Shown here piece by piece: positions 1 to 9,036 of a stretch of DNA of 64,000 bases. Origin of the DNA: Rhodoferax sp. (lineage in GTDB: Bacteria; Pseudomonadota; Gammaproteobacteria; Burkholderiales; Burkholderiaceae_C); NCBI RefSeq assembly GCF_023700745.1, contig NZ_JAMPYG010000010.1:45934-109933 (forward strand), read 5' to 3'. The notes below the pieces were generated by a model. The model was not told the DNA's origin. It made no database searches and saw only the letters and a list, made by a program, of their open reading frames with translations. The position numbers and the translations under genes are program-made. The stretch's first letter is position 1. The number at the start of each line of letters is the position of its first letter.

Positions 1-51
1 CCAGATGGCGACATGTTCCACGTAAGCGCGTGGTCGGGTGGTGCTGCTCAT
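1..51 (-). CDS. 5' end of a truncated CDS (MSSTTRPRAYVEHVAIW...), possibly a VOC/glyoxalase-family protein
   Basis: ATG on the minus strand at 49-51 overlaps the TGA of the upstream panE-like gene (ATGA overlap); the frame is open to the window edge; the HVAIW start resembles VOC proteins. Confidence 0.45.
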   Translation of the reverse strand, partial: MSSTTRPRAYVEHVAIW

Positions 52-998
52 GTGGCTTCCTTGCGTTGGGGGTGAGATTGGAGACCGTGCTCAATGCCCT
101 TGATGCAGGCCACCAGCGTCGCGTTGACAGGCGTGGGTACGCCCAGGGCCGCGCCGCGCTCGACCACCGCGCCGTTGATGTAGTCCACTTCGGTGATCGA
201 GCCCTTTTCCAGGCTTTGCAGCATCGAGGCCTTGAATTCAAAGGGCAGACCGGCCGCCGCCTTGTCCCAGGCCTCGTGCGGCTCCTGGATCGAAAGTTGA
301 ATACCGCTGGCACGTGCCACAGCCATGGCTTCAGCCACCGCAGCCAGCGCACAAGCCCGCACTTCAGGCACCTGGTACAGCGCACCATAAGGCAGACCGG
401 TGATGCCGCTGAGCGCACCGGTGGCCACGTTGATCAGCAGTTTGTCCCAGATGGTGGCGCGAATGTCGGTGCAGACGGTGGTGACCAGGCCGGCAGCGTT
501 GAAGAGTTCGGCGATGGCGTTGGCCCGGTCCGGGGTGTGCGAGCCGAGTTCGCCAATCAACGTCTCCTTACCCTGGGTGCCGGCCACCACCACGCCCGGG
601 CTCACCAGCAGACCGCCCACATAGGTCTTGCCCGCCAGAACACGTTCCGCACCCACCAAATCGGCCAGCACAGCCTCATGTCCCAAGCCATTCTGAAGGG
701 ACAGCACGACGGTGTGCTCACCCACCAAACACATGGCGCCTTGCATGGCCGCCAGCGTATCAAATGACTTGACCAGCACGATGATCAAATCCATCACCCC
801 CAGACCTGCGGCACTGGTGGCCGCCAATACCCTGACGCGTTGCTGGCCACCTGCGTCACGCAAGGTCAACCCATTGCGATTGATGGCATCAACGTACTCC
901 GGTCTGCGGTTGATCAGGGTTACGTCCGCGCCGGCCTTGGCCAAGGTACCGCCGATGGCACACCCCAAAGATCCCGCTCCCAGCACACAAATTTTCAT
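48..998 (-). CDS. 2-dehydropantoate 2-reductase family protein
   Basis: N-terminal Rossmann motif MKICVLGAGSLGCAIGGTLAKAG; KLLINVATGALSGITG; start placed at the internal Met of the 48..1433 ORF. Confidence 0.88.
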   Translation of the reverse strand: MKICVLGAGSLGCAIGGTLAKAGADVTLINRRPEYVDAINRNGLTLRDAGGQQRVRVLAATSAAGLGVMDLIIVLVKSFDTLAAMQGAMCLVGEHTVVLSLQNGLGHEAVLADLVGAERVLAGKTYVGGLLVSPGVVVAGTQGKETLIGELGSHTPDRANAIAELFNAAGLVTTVCTDIRATIWDKLLINVATGALSGITGLPYGALYQVPEVRACALAAVAEAMAVARASGIQLSIQEPHEAWDKAAAGLPFEFKASMLQSLEKGSITEVDYINGAVVERGAALGVPTPVNATLVACIKGIEHGLQSHPQRKEAT

Positions 999-1110
999 GA
1001 ACTCTCCATTCAGGCCAGCACACCATCGTGCCGTTGGACCCGAACGATAAAGATCCAAGATCATTGTGTCTATAAAATAGTGGCAATACAGCATATTGTG
1101 TGGAGCAATA

Positions 1111-2061
1111 ATGGATACGAACCAGACTGATGCCAACCTCCTTGATGTCAAACATCTCCGACTGTTCGACCTGCTGTATTCCACGCACAGCGTGACACGC
1201 TGCTCGGAGCTGTTGGGGCAATGCCAGCCCACCGTGAGCATCTGGTTGTCCAAACTTCGAAAAGAGCTTGGCGATCCACTTTTCATACGTACTGCAGATG
1301 GAATGCAGGCCACGCCCAGGGCTGACGAATTGATTGTTTCGGTGCGGGCCGCGTTGGACGCATTGCGACAACTCACGGTGCCGGAGCCTGCGTTCGATCC
1401 AGCCCAAAGCCATCGGCACTTTCGCATTTGCATGACCGATGCCAGTCATATCACGCTGCTGCCTCAATTGCTGGCCCATGTGCGTGCGCTGGCACCGGGA
1501 ACCACGCTGGAGGCCGCGCACATCGACGAAAAGTCTGCAGAAGCATTGCAATCCGGCGAAGCTGATCTGGCGATCGGGCTGGTGCCCTGGCTGGAATCCG
1601 GCTTTTATCAGCAGACCCTGTTTCCCCAGGATTGGGTGTGCTTGGTGAACCCACGTCATCCACGCATCGGCGAGACGCTGGACACACCCGCCTACCAGAA
1701 GGAGGGACATATTGAAATCGTCTCTGGCACCGGATCAGGCTTGCTGAAAGCGGCGCTGGAACAACATCACATCCGGCGCAAGATCGTGCTGGCACTCCCA
1801 GGATTTTTAGGACTGGCTACCGTAGTGGCCAGCACCGATCTGGTGGCGACCCTGCCGCGGCACATCGGCGAGACGCTGGCGCAAATCAATGGCTTGAGGG
1901 TATTCACATGCCCGGTGGCGATCCCTGGGTTTACCGTCAAACAACACTGGCACGCCAGATTTCACAACGACGCGGGCAATCTTTGGCTACGCGGCGTATG
2001 TGCCAGTCTCTTTATGGATCGCAAGGTGCGCGGTGCCGCGACAAAAGACAAACTGCCTTAA
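1111..2061 (+). CDS. LysR-family transcriptional regulator
   Basis: LRLFDLLYSTHSVTRCSELLGQCQPTVSIWLSKLRKELGDPLFIR HTH. Confidence 0.9.
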   Translation: MDTNQTDANLLDVKHLRLFDLLYSTHSVTRCSELLGQCQPTVSIWLSKLRKELGDPLFIRTADGMQATPRADELIVSVRAALDALRQLTVPEPAFDPAQSHRHFRICMTDASHITLLPQLLAHVRALAPGTTLEAAHIDEKSAEALQSGEADLAIGLVPWLESGFYQQTLFPQDWVCLVNPRHPRIGETLDTPAYQKEGHIEIVSGTGSGLLKAALEQHHIRRKIVLALPGFLGLATVVASTDLVATLPRHIGETLAQINGLRVFTCPVAIPGFTVKQHWHARFHNDAGNLWLRGVCASLFMDRKVRGAATKDKLP

Positions 2062-2160
2062 TCGGCGCCGACACCTATGGGCTGGACTACGCGGACCCCG
2101 GACCTTTCGCAGCCCGCTTGCCATGGCGCCTGACGTAGAGCAGACGGACGAAGCGCCAAT

Positions 2161-2286
2161 CTACTTAACCTGAAAACCGCACACAGGACCCATGTCGCAG
2201 GCATCTTCCACCAGGATGCGCAGCAGGAATCAGCACGGCACCATCGTCATCCACCACCACATCGCCCGCAAAAACGGTCACGCCGG
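2161..2286 (-). pseudogene. C-terminal fragment of an RraA-like (HMG aldolase / dimethylmenaquinone methyltransferase-like) gene, frameshifted
   Basis: Minus-strand translation GVTVFAGDVVVDDDGAVLIPAA, then in another frame LLRILVEDACDMGPVCGFQVK*; no intact ORF. Confidence 0.5.
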
Positions 2287-2430
2287 ATCAGTTCGTCCGG
2301 CAGAAACAAATCGCCAAGTTCACCCTCGTCACTGGCAATGCGAATTATTGTCAACCCTGTGACGCCACAGTCCAGATAGAAATCAACCATGCGCTAGGCA
2401 CTGATCAGGTACACGCCCGTGGCAGATGCA
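2286..2430 (-). pseudogene. N-terminal fragment of a DapA-family (DHDPS-like) gene
   Basis: Minus-strand translation DASATGVYLISA*RMVDFYLDCGVTGLTIIRIASDEGELGDLFLPDELIRR; contains a stop and leads into the RraA-like fragment. Confidence 0.45.
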
Positions 2431-2632
2431 TCCAGTTATTCAAACCAACCCTGTTTTGTGTCAAGTCAAAGAGATGGTGATCATTCCAGTGAATCCATCT
2501 TGGTTTGAATTTTTTCGAACCAACACAGGGCAATCCTTATTGACACACATAAAAAAAAGAACAAAATAAAACATGTCCAAAATTTCGGGCATGTGTTCGG
2601 TATAGTGGATTTAATCAACAAGGAGAAGGTAA

Positions 2633-3472
2633 ATGAAATTTCGACTTTTGGCTTTGGCAGCACTGTCTGCGATGACCGCATTGACCAGTACCGCACAGGC
2701 TGCGGGAACGAGCAAGCTCGACCAGGTGTTGGCGCGCGGCAAGCTCATCGTGGGAACAGGCAGTACCAATGCACCATGGCACTTCAAAAGTGCCGACAAC
2801 AAGCTGCAGGGATTCGACATCGACATATCGAAAGTTATCGCCAAGGCGCTGTTTGACAATCCGGAAAAAGTGGAATTCGTCAACCAGTCGTCAGACGCCC
2901 GCATTCCGAACATCACCACCGACAAGGTCGATATCACCTGCCAGTTCCTGACCGTGACCGGTGGCCGCGCACAGCAAGTTGCATTCACCATCCCCTACTA
3001 CCGGGAAGGTGTTGGCCTGATGACCAAGGCCGGCAGCGCACGTAGCACCTACGACGCCTTGAAAGCGGCCGGCACTTCAGTGACGGTGGCCGTGCTGCAA
3101 AACGTCTACGCCGAGGCCATGGTGCATGCTGCCTTGCCAAAGGCCAAGGTCGCCCAGTACGAATCTCCGGATCTGATGTACCAAGCACTGAATTCGGGTC
3201 GGGCCGATGCCGCTGCAACCGACCAGTCGTCGATCTCCTGGTTCATCAAGCAAAACCCGGGTAAATATAAAGATGCAGGGTATGGCTGGAATCCTCAGAC
3301 CTATGCGTGCGCCGTGAAGCGTGGCGATCAGGACTGGCTCAATTTCGTCAATACAGCACTGCATGAAGCAATGACCGGGGTGGAGTTTGATACGTATGCC
3401 GCATCCTACAAAACCTGGTTTGGGGTAGACCTCGCACCGCCAAAAATCGGATTCCCGGTTGAATTCAAGTAA
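2633..3472 (+). CDS. Amino-acid-type ABC transporter substrate-binding protein (family 3)
   Basis: Signal peptide; KLDQVLARGKLIVGTGSTNAPWHFKSADNKLQGFDIDISKVIAKALF. Confidence 0.9.
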   Translation: MKFRLLALAALSAMTALTSTAQAAGTSKLDQVLARGKLIVGTGSTNAPWHFKSADNKLQGFDIDISKVIAKALFDNPEKVEFVNQSSDARIPNITTDKVDITCQFLTVTGGRAQQVAFTIPYYREGVGLMTKAGSARSTYDALKAAGTSVTVAVLQNVYAEAMVHAALPKAKVAQYESPDLMYQALNSGRADAAATDQSSISWFIKQNPGKYKDAGYGWNPQTYACAVKRGDQDWLNFVNTALHEAMTGVEFDTYAASYKTWFGVDLAPPKIGFPVEFK

Positions 3473-3505
3473 GCCAGTGACGATCTAATTCGCAAAAACT
3501 GCGAT

Positions 3506-3549
3506 CTCCCCTCTACAGCAGGCGTCCGCAGCCTGGTCTGGAGGGGGAG
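3506..3549 (+). other. Intercistronic stem-loop between substrate-binding protein and permease genes
   Basis: CTCCCCTC...CAGGC-GTCCGCA-GCCTG...GAGGGGGAG nested inverted repeat. Confidence 0.55.
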
Positions 3550-3594
3550 CAGGCAAAGGCGATTGGCCTGTCATTCTGCCAAGGAAAAGGCGCC

Positions 3595-4257
3595 ATGGAT
3601 TATGTTTTGAATTTTTCTGTTGTGTGGCGAAGCTTCGAGCATCTGCTGGGTGGGCTGGGCCTCAGTCTGCTGATCGCCTTTGCTTCGATCCTGATCGGCA
3701 TCGTGATTGGGCTCGTGGTGAGCTTCGCGCTGATTTCCCCATCGGCTAGCGTGCGCCGATTGGCGAACACCTATGTCACGGTAATACGCAACACGCCGCT
3801 GCTGGTGCTGGTGTTATTTGCCTATTTCGCCCTGCCAGACCTCGGTGTGCGGCTGGGCAGTATCGAATCGTTCGTCGTCACCCTTGCCTTGTATTCCAGC
3901 TGCTATCTCGCAGAAGTATTTCGCGGCGGACTGCTGTCGGTTCCCAAGGGGCTGAGCGAAGCGGGACAAGCGATCGGGCTCACGAAGATGCAAATCCGTC
4001 TATCGATCGTCATGCCGATCATGTTCCGCAACGTGCTGCCTGCCCTCGGCAGTACGGTGATCTCGCTGTTCAAGGACACTTCGCTCGCTGCAGCGATTGC
4101 GGTGCCCGAGCTGACCTTCCAGGCACGCAAGATCAACGTCGAGAGTTTTCGCGTGGTGGAAACCTGGATCGTTGCCAGCCTTATTTATGTCTTGACTTGC
4201 ATCGTCCTCGCCATGCTGTTCCGGCATATCGAACGACGTCTTGCCATTCCACGGTGA
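3595..4257 (+). CDS. Amino-acid ABC transporter permease (HisM/GlnP type)
   Basis: YVTVIRNTPLLVLVLFAYFALP; EVFRGGLLSVPKGLSEAGQAIGLTKMQ EAA loop. Confidence 0.9.
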   Translation: MDYVLNFSVVWRSFEHLLGGLGLSLLIAFASILIGIVIGLVVSFALISPSASVRRLANTYVTVIRNTPLLVLVLFAYFALPDLGVRLGSIESFVVTLALYSSCYLAEVFRGGLLSVPKGLSEAGQAIGLTKMQIRLSIVMPIMFRNVLPALGSTVISLFKDTSLAAAIAVPELTFQARKINVESFRVVETWIVASLIYVLTCIVLAMLFRHIERRLAIPR

Positions 4258-4262
4258 ACAGC

Positions 4263-4931
4263 ATGGATTTCACATTGACTCAATTTCTGCACGAGCTTTG
4301 GATTGCCCGCACACCCATCGTCCACGGACTTGGCATCACCATGCTGGCATCGGCGTTGGCGATTGTGGCGGGGTCGCTGCTGGGCATCGGGGTGGGCCTG
4401 GCCCTGACCTATGGCGTGCCACCACTGCGCTGGCTGACCCGTGCCTACACTGATTTCATTCGGGGCACGCCCGTGCTGGTACTCGTGCTGGCAAGCTACT
4501 ACATCCTGGGTGCCATTGGGGTTCAACTCAGTCCATTTCAGGCAGGCGTCCTGGCCCTGGCTGTCTTCTGCAGTTCACATGTTGGTGAAATCGTGCGGGG
4601 GGCGTTGCAAGCCATCCCGCATGGCCAGATCGAAGCCGCCAAGGCTGTGGGACTGACCTTTACGCAGACTTTTCTCTATATCCTGATGCCGTTGGCCATA
4701 CGCCAGATCCTGCCAACCTGGGTCAACACCGCAACCGAGATGGTCAAGGCTTCAACACTGCTGTCCATCATCGGGGTGAGTGACTTGCTACTGAGCTCGC
4801 AAGAGGTGATTTCTCGCACCTTTATGAGTCTGCCGTTTTATTTTTTTGCCGGACTTCTCTATTTCACGGTCAATTTTGCCATCGAACAGTTCGGGCGATT
4901 CGTGGAACGGAAAACCAAAATTCCATCGTAG
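4263..4931 (+). CDS. Amino-acid ABC transporter permease
   Basis: YTDFIRGTPVLVLVLASYYILG; EIVRGALQAIPHGQIEAAKAVGLT. Confidence 0.9.
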   Translation: MDFTLTQFLHELWIARTPIVHGLGITMLASALAIVAGSLLGIGVGLALTYGVPPLRWLTRAYTDFIRGTPVLVLVLASYYILGAIGVQLSPFQAGVLALAVFCSSHVGEIVRGALQAIPHGQIEAAKAVGLTFTQTFLYILMPLAIRQILPTWVNTATEMVKASTLLSIIGVSDLLLSSQEVISRTFMSLPFYFFAGLLYFTVNFAIEQFGRFVERKTKIPS

Positions 4932-4943
4932 GGAGCATCGCTG

Positions 4944-5714
4944 ATGAGCAGCAACATTCTTGAAATAAAAAACCTGCACAAGCGCTTTGGTGCAGTCGAG
5001 GTGCTGAAAGGGGTTGACTTTGCCATGCAGCAGGGCGATGTGGTCTGCATCATCGGCTCTAGCGGTTCCGGCAAGACGACCTTGCTGCGCTGCATCAACA
5101 TGCTGGAAGACTTCAACGAAGGCGAGGTCTGGATTGATGGCCAGGGTATCGGCTATGAGACCCGCAACGGCGCCCGGCGGCGTAAAAGTGAAAAAGAAAT
5201 CGCCAGGCAACGTGCCCTCACCGGTATGGCATTCCAGCAATTCAATCTCTTCCCGCACATGACGGCGACAGAAAACGTCATGCTGGGGCTCGTCAAAGTC
5301 AAGAACATGAACAAGGACGAGGCACATGCCATTGCCAAAAAATGGCTCGACCGGGTTGGCCTGCTGGAACGCAGCGACCATTATCCGGGCCAGTTATCGG
5401 GCGGGCAGCAACAGCGGGTCGCAATCGCTCGTGCCATTGCGATGAGCCCGAAATTGATGCTGTTCGATGAAGTGACTTCTGCACTCGATCCCGAACTGGT
5501 AAATGAGGTGTTGCTGGTCATCAAGGATCTTGCCCGCGAAGGGATGACCATGCTGCTGGTGACCCATGAGATGCGTTTTGCCTTTGAAGTAGCGAACCGG
5601 GTGATTTTCATGAATGAAGGCCGGATCGGCGAAGCGGGTGATCCCAAAGAGATGTTTATCCATTCGAAAACCGAGCGATTGGCCGAGTTCCTGAAAAACT
5701 CCACGTTCAACTAA
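4944..5714 (+). CDS. Amino-acid ABC transporter ATP-binding protein
   Basis: Walker [12 protein letters not shown], signature [14 protein letters not shown], Walker [15 protein letters not shown]. Confidence 0.93.
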   Translation: MSSNILEIKNLHKRFGAVEVLKGVDFAMQQGDVVCIIGSSGSGKTTLLRCINMLEDFNEGEVWIDGQGIGYETRNGARRRKSEKEIARQRALTGMAFQQFNLFPHMTATENVMLGLVKVKNMNKDEAHAIAKKWLDRVGLLERSDHYPGQLSGGQQQRVAIARAIAMSPKLMLFDEVTSALDPELVNEVLLVIKDLAREGMTMLLVTHEMRFAFEVANRVIFMNEGRIGEAGDPKEMFIHSKTERLAEFLKNSTFN

Positions 5715-5733
5715 CCAAAAAGGAAAAACCAAA

Positions 5734-6135
5734 ATGACACTTGTACGATACGGTGCTGGTGAAATCGGCGCAGGCGGGCAGCCCCTGCCCTTTGCACGGG
5801 CTGTTGAAGCAGATGGCTGGTTGTATGTATCGGGCCAGGTCGCCTTGCAACAAGGTGAAATCGTGGGTGGCGGCATCATTGCCGAAACCCGCAAGGCCAT
5901 TGGCAATCTGATCACCATTCTGAGCGAGGCCGGCTACGGCGTCGAGGATGTCGTCAGAGTGGGCGTCTGGCTCGATGACCCGCGGGACTTCTGGACTTTC
6001 AACAAAATATACACGGAATATTTCGGCGAAAATCCGCCAGCACGGGCCTGCGTCCAATCCCGGATGATGGTCGACTGCAAAGTTGAGATCGATTGCATCG
6101 CCTTCAAACGTAAGCCTGCCAAGATGACTGGTTAA
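5734..6135 (+). CDS. RidA (YjgF/YER057c/UK114) family protein, copy 1
   Basis: GWLYVSGQVALQQGEIVGGGIIAETRKAIGNLITIL; PPARACVQSRMMVDCKVEIDCIAF. Confidence 0.9.
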   Translation: MTLVRYGAGEIGAGGQPLPFARAVEADGWLYVSGQVALQQGEIVGGGIIAETRKAIGNLITILSEAGYGVEDVVRVGVWLDDPRDFWTFNKIYTEYFGENPPARACVQSRMMVDCKVEIDCIAFKRKPAKMTG

Positions 6136-6185
6136 TGGTTAAGTTTGCCTGCGTGAATTCGGCTCGCCATTGACCCTATGATGAA

Positions 6186-6971
6186 ATGCAAGACATGACC
6201 GCTGTCGGACAAGACTCCCCCCTTCGGCGATCTCGCGGCCTGGATCGGGCGTTTGAAATTCTCGATTTTTTTCGTGTCCAGCGTCGACCGATGCGGCCGA
6301 ATGAAATCGCGGCGCACATTGGCGCGCCCCGTTCATCAGTCTATGAACTGGTGAATTTGCTGCTGAAGCACGGCGCCCTGGAATACCGGGGCGATGAAGG
6401 GCAAGTCTTTCTGGGCCGAAAACTGTATTTCCTGTACAACGCGTATGCCGAGCAGTTCGACCCCATGGGGGAATGTGAATCGTCACTGGCCCGCATTACG
6501 GAAACAACCCGGGAGACATCCCAGTTTTGCATGCTCGACGGCAATAAATACACCGTTGCGCTGATGAAAGAGGGCATCCGACCTTTCCGGATTTCTTCCA
6601 ATGTTGGCGAGGCATTGCCAATTCCGTGGACTGCATCGGGACGCCTGCTGGTGTCCCATATGACAGACCAGGAAATACTGGATTTCATTCCTGGGGAAGA
6701 CTTCAAATTACCCAATGGGGAATGGCTCTCGCCAGAGACCTTCATTCAACAAGCCCGAGAGGCCAGCATCGCGGGGTATTTCACCTTCGACAGCATCGTC
6801 GACAGTTTCACCCATTGCTTTGCCGTACCCGTCTACCAAAAGGACAAAAAATGCATGGCCACGCTTTGTCTGGTCGCCCCCAAGGATGATGGTCTTCGCA
6901 ACAAACAGGAATACCTCCGTTGCCTGATGGACGTCGCCAGTGAGTTGACGCAAAGGATAAAGTTTGTTTAA
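6186..6971 (+). CDS. IclR-family transcriptional regulator
   Basis: Winged HTH RPMRPNEIAAHIGAPRSSVYELVNLLLKHGALE plus IclR effector domain. Confidence 0.85.
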   Translation: MQDMTAVGQDSPLRRSRGLDRAFEILDFFRVQRRPMRPNEIAAHIGAPRSSVYELVNLLLKHGALEYRGDEGQVFLGRKLYFLYNAYAEQFDPMGECESSLARITETTRETSQFCMLDGNKYTVALMKEGIRPFRISSNVGEALPIPWTASGRLLVSHMTDQEILDFIPGEDFKLPNGEWLSPETFIQQAREASIAGYFTFDSIVDSFTHCFAVPVYQKDKKCMATLCLVAPKDDGLRNKQEYLRCLMDVASELTQRIKFV

Positions 6972-7014
6972 CCAAGTACTTTCCTCCGGAAACATCCCTG
7001 AAGGAAAAAAAGGC

Positions 7015-7524
7015 ATGACGGATCACCTGACGATCCATGGTGCAAGAAATGCTGATGTACCAACGGTACTCGCGTTCATCTTTGAACATGGCATAAACCC
7101 ATGGAATTATCTGCATCGACCAAGCCTTGTTGCCCATCTGGCGGATATCGAAACCGGCAAAACGCAAGCCTTGCTAGCGACGCTTAACGATGAACTGGCA
7201 GGCGTTGTGACTTTTATGGCGAGCACGGCCATGGCACAGTACCAGAAAGAGGCACATCGCGGTGATGCGCATGGCTACATCTCCGAAGCGGTCGTGCATG
7301 GTGCGCATAGCGGTTGTGGTATCGGTACCAGCTTGCTGCGCGCAGCCACTTCGCAATTGGCGGCGCAGGGCTTCAGGGAAATTTATATCGAACGACATGA
7401 AGAAAACCTGGCCTCGGCGGGCATGATGCGCAAGACAGGCTTTGTTGAAATCGATCTTTATAAAGATCCCGCACGTCGTGCGACCGGATTTCGCAGAACA
7501 AGCGTCAGTCGGTTACTGGTGTGA
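7015..7524 (+). CDS. GNAT-family N-acetyltransferase
   Basis: HGAHSGCGIGTSLLRAATSQLAAQGFREIYIERHEENLASAGMMRKTGF. Confidence 0.82.
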   Translation: MTDHLTIHGARNADVPTVLAFIFEHGINPWNYLHRPSLVAHLADIETGKTQALLATLNDELAGVVTFMASTAMAQYQKEAHRGDAHGYISEAVVHGAHSGCGIGTSLLRAATSQLAAQGFREIYIERHEENLASAGMMRKTGFVEIDLYKDPARRATGFRRTSVSRLLV

Positions 7525-7530
7525 TTGCAC

Positions 7531-9036
7531 TCAAACTGACAACAGGGTTTGCGTCATATCTGTCGCCGCCCCACCCGCCAACATACGACCCGCACGAGCC
7601 TGTACCCGGGCGTGGCTAATATCACCAGTGTCTGCGTCATACGCCAGTGCGCCATTGACGAAGACTTTTTCTATGCCTTCAGACAAGGCCTTCGGCGCCT
7701 CGTAGGTAGCAGCATCTCGCACCCGGTTGGGGTCCAGTACCACCACGTCCGCATACCAGCCCACCTGCAATTGCCCGCGCTGATGCAGCCGGAAATTGCG
7801 GGCCGACAAGCCGCTCATCTTGTAGATGGCCGTTTCCAGCGAAAAAAGCTGCTGCTCGCGCCAGTAGCGCGCCAGCACACGTGGAAATGCACCCCACAGC
7901 CGTGGGTGCGGATGCTGGTCATGCGGCAAACCGTCGGAACCGATCATGCTCAAGGGGTGGGCGATGACGCGCTTGACGTCGTCCTCGTGCATCTGGAAAT
8001 AGCAGGCACCGCCGGGCTGCAGGCGGCGGCAGACGGTTTTTTGGTCGACGCCCCATTCGGCCGCAATCGACGCCAGCGTGCGGCCCGTCATCTCGGGATG
8101 AGGCGTGGACCAGCTCACCAGCACATCGATCACGCCGTCCACCAGGTCCTCACGCAGCACCGTCGAGCCCGCCACATAGGGGTAGACATCCATGGCCACC
8201 GCCTGGCGGCTGGCCAGCGACTCGATCAGGGGCAGGGTTTCCAGCGTGCGGCCCCAGTTGGCCGGCCCGGCGCACTTGTGGTGCGAAATGATCAGGGGCA
8301 CACCGGCCCTGAAAGCGGTGTCGCCGGCCTCGTGCAGTGCCTCGATGATGGCCTGCATCTCGCTGCGCAGGTGCGTGCTGTAGACGCCCCCGAAACCCGC
8401 GACCACCTGGGCCAGGCGCACCACCTCCTCGGTCGGCGCGGCAAAGGCTTCTTCGTAAAAAAGTCCCGACGACAGGCCGGTGGCGCCCGCATGCATGCAC
8501 TGCGTGAGCAGCGCCGCCATCGCGTCGAGCTCGCTGGCATTGGCCGCACGGCTCAGGTCCGCCACACAGGCAAAACGCAGCGTGGTGTGGCCGATCAGCA
8601 CGGCCACGTTGACCGCTGGCTGTGCGGCCGCCAATGCGCGCGCATAACTCTCCACCGAATCGAAGCGGAACGAATCGCTCCCCAGCAGGTTCAGCGGCGG
8701 CAGCGACTGCTGCACCACAAACGGCGCCAGCGAAATGCCGCAATTGCCGGTGACGACGGTGGTAATGCCCTGCGACACCTTGGGCAGCATGTCGGGGTGC
8801 TTGAGCACAATGGCGTCGTCGTGCGTGTGCACATCGATGAAACCAGGCGTGATGGCCAGGCCCGTGCAGTCCACACGGTGCAGCGCATCCAGCGTGACGC
8901 CCTCCGGCAATTGCCGGGACAGGTCCCGGCCCACGGCGGCAATGCGGTCGCCCACCAGCAATACATCACCGATCCAGCCGCTGGCACCGGTACCGTCGAT
9001 CACCATACCATTCGCAAGCAAAGTAGCGCGTGTCAT
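7531..9036 (-). CDS. N-acyl-D-amino-acid deacylase (D-aminoacylase, amidohydrolase superfamily)
   Basis: ITPGFIDVHTHDDAIVLKHPDMLPKVSQGITTVVTGNCGISLAPF; MIGSDGLPHDQHPHPRLWGAFPRVLARYWRE. Confidence 0.9.
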   Translation of the reverse strand: MTRATLLANGMVIDGTGASGWIGDVLLVGDRIAAVGRDLSRQLPEGVTLDALHRVDCTGLAITPGFIDVHTHDDAIVLKHPDMLPKVSQGITTVVTGNCGISLAPFVVQQSLPPLNLLGSDSFRFDSVESYARALAAAQPAVNVAVLIGHTTLRFACVADLSRAANASELDAMAALLTQCMHAGATGLSSGLFYEEAFAAPTEEVVRLAQVVAGFGGVYSTHLRSEMQAIIEALHEAGDTAFRAGVPLIISHHKCAGPANWGRTLETLPLIESLASRQAVAMDVYPYVAGSTVLREDLVDGVIDVLVSWSTPHPEMTGRTLASIAAEWGVDQKTVCRRLQPGGACYFQMHEDDVKRVIAHPLSMIGSDGLPHDQHPHPRLWGAFPRVLARYWREQQLFSLETAIYKMSGLSARNFRLHQRGQLQVGWYADVVVLDPNRVRDAATYEAPKALSEGIEKVFVNGALAYDADTGDISHARVQARAGRMLAGGAATDMTQTLLSV

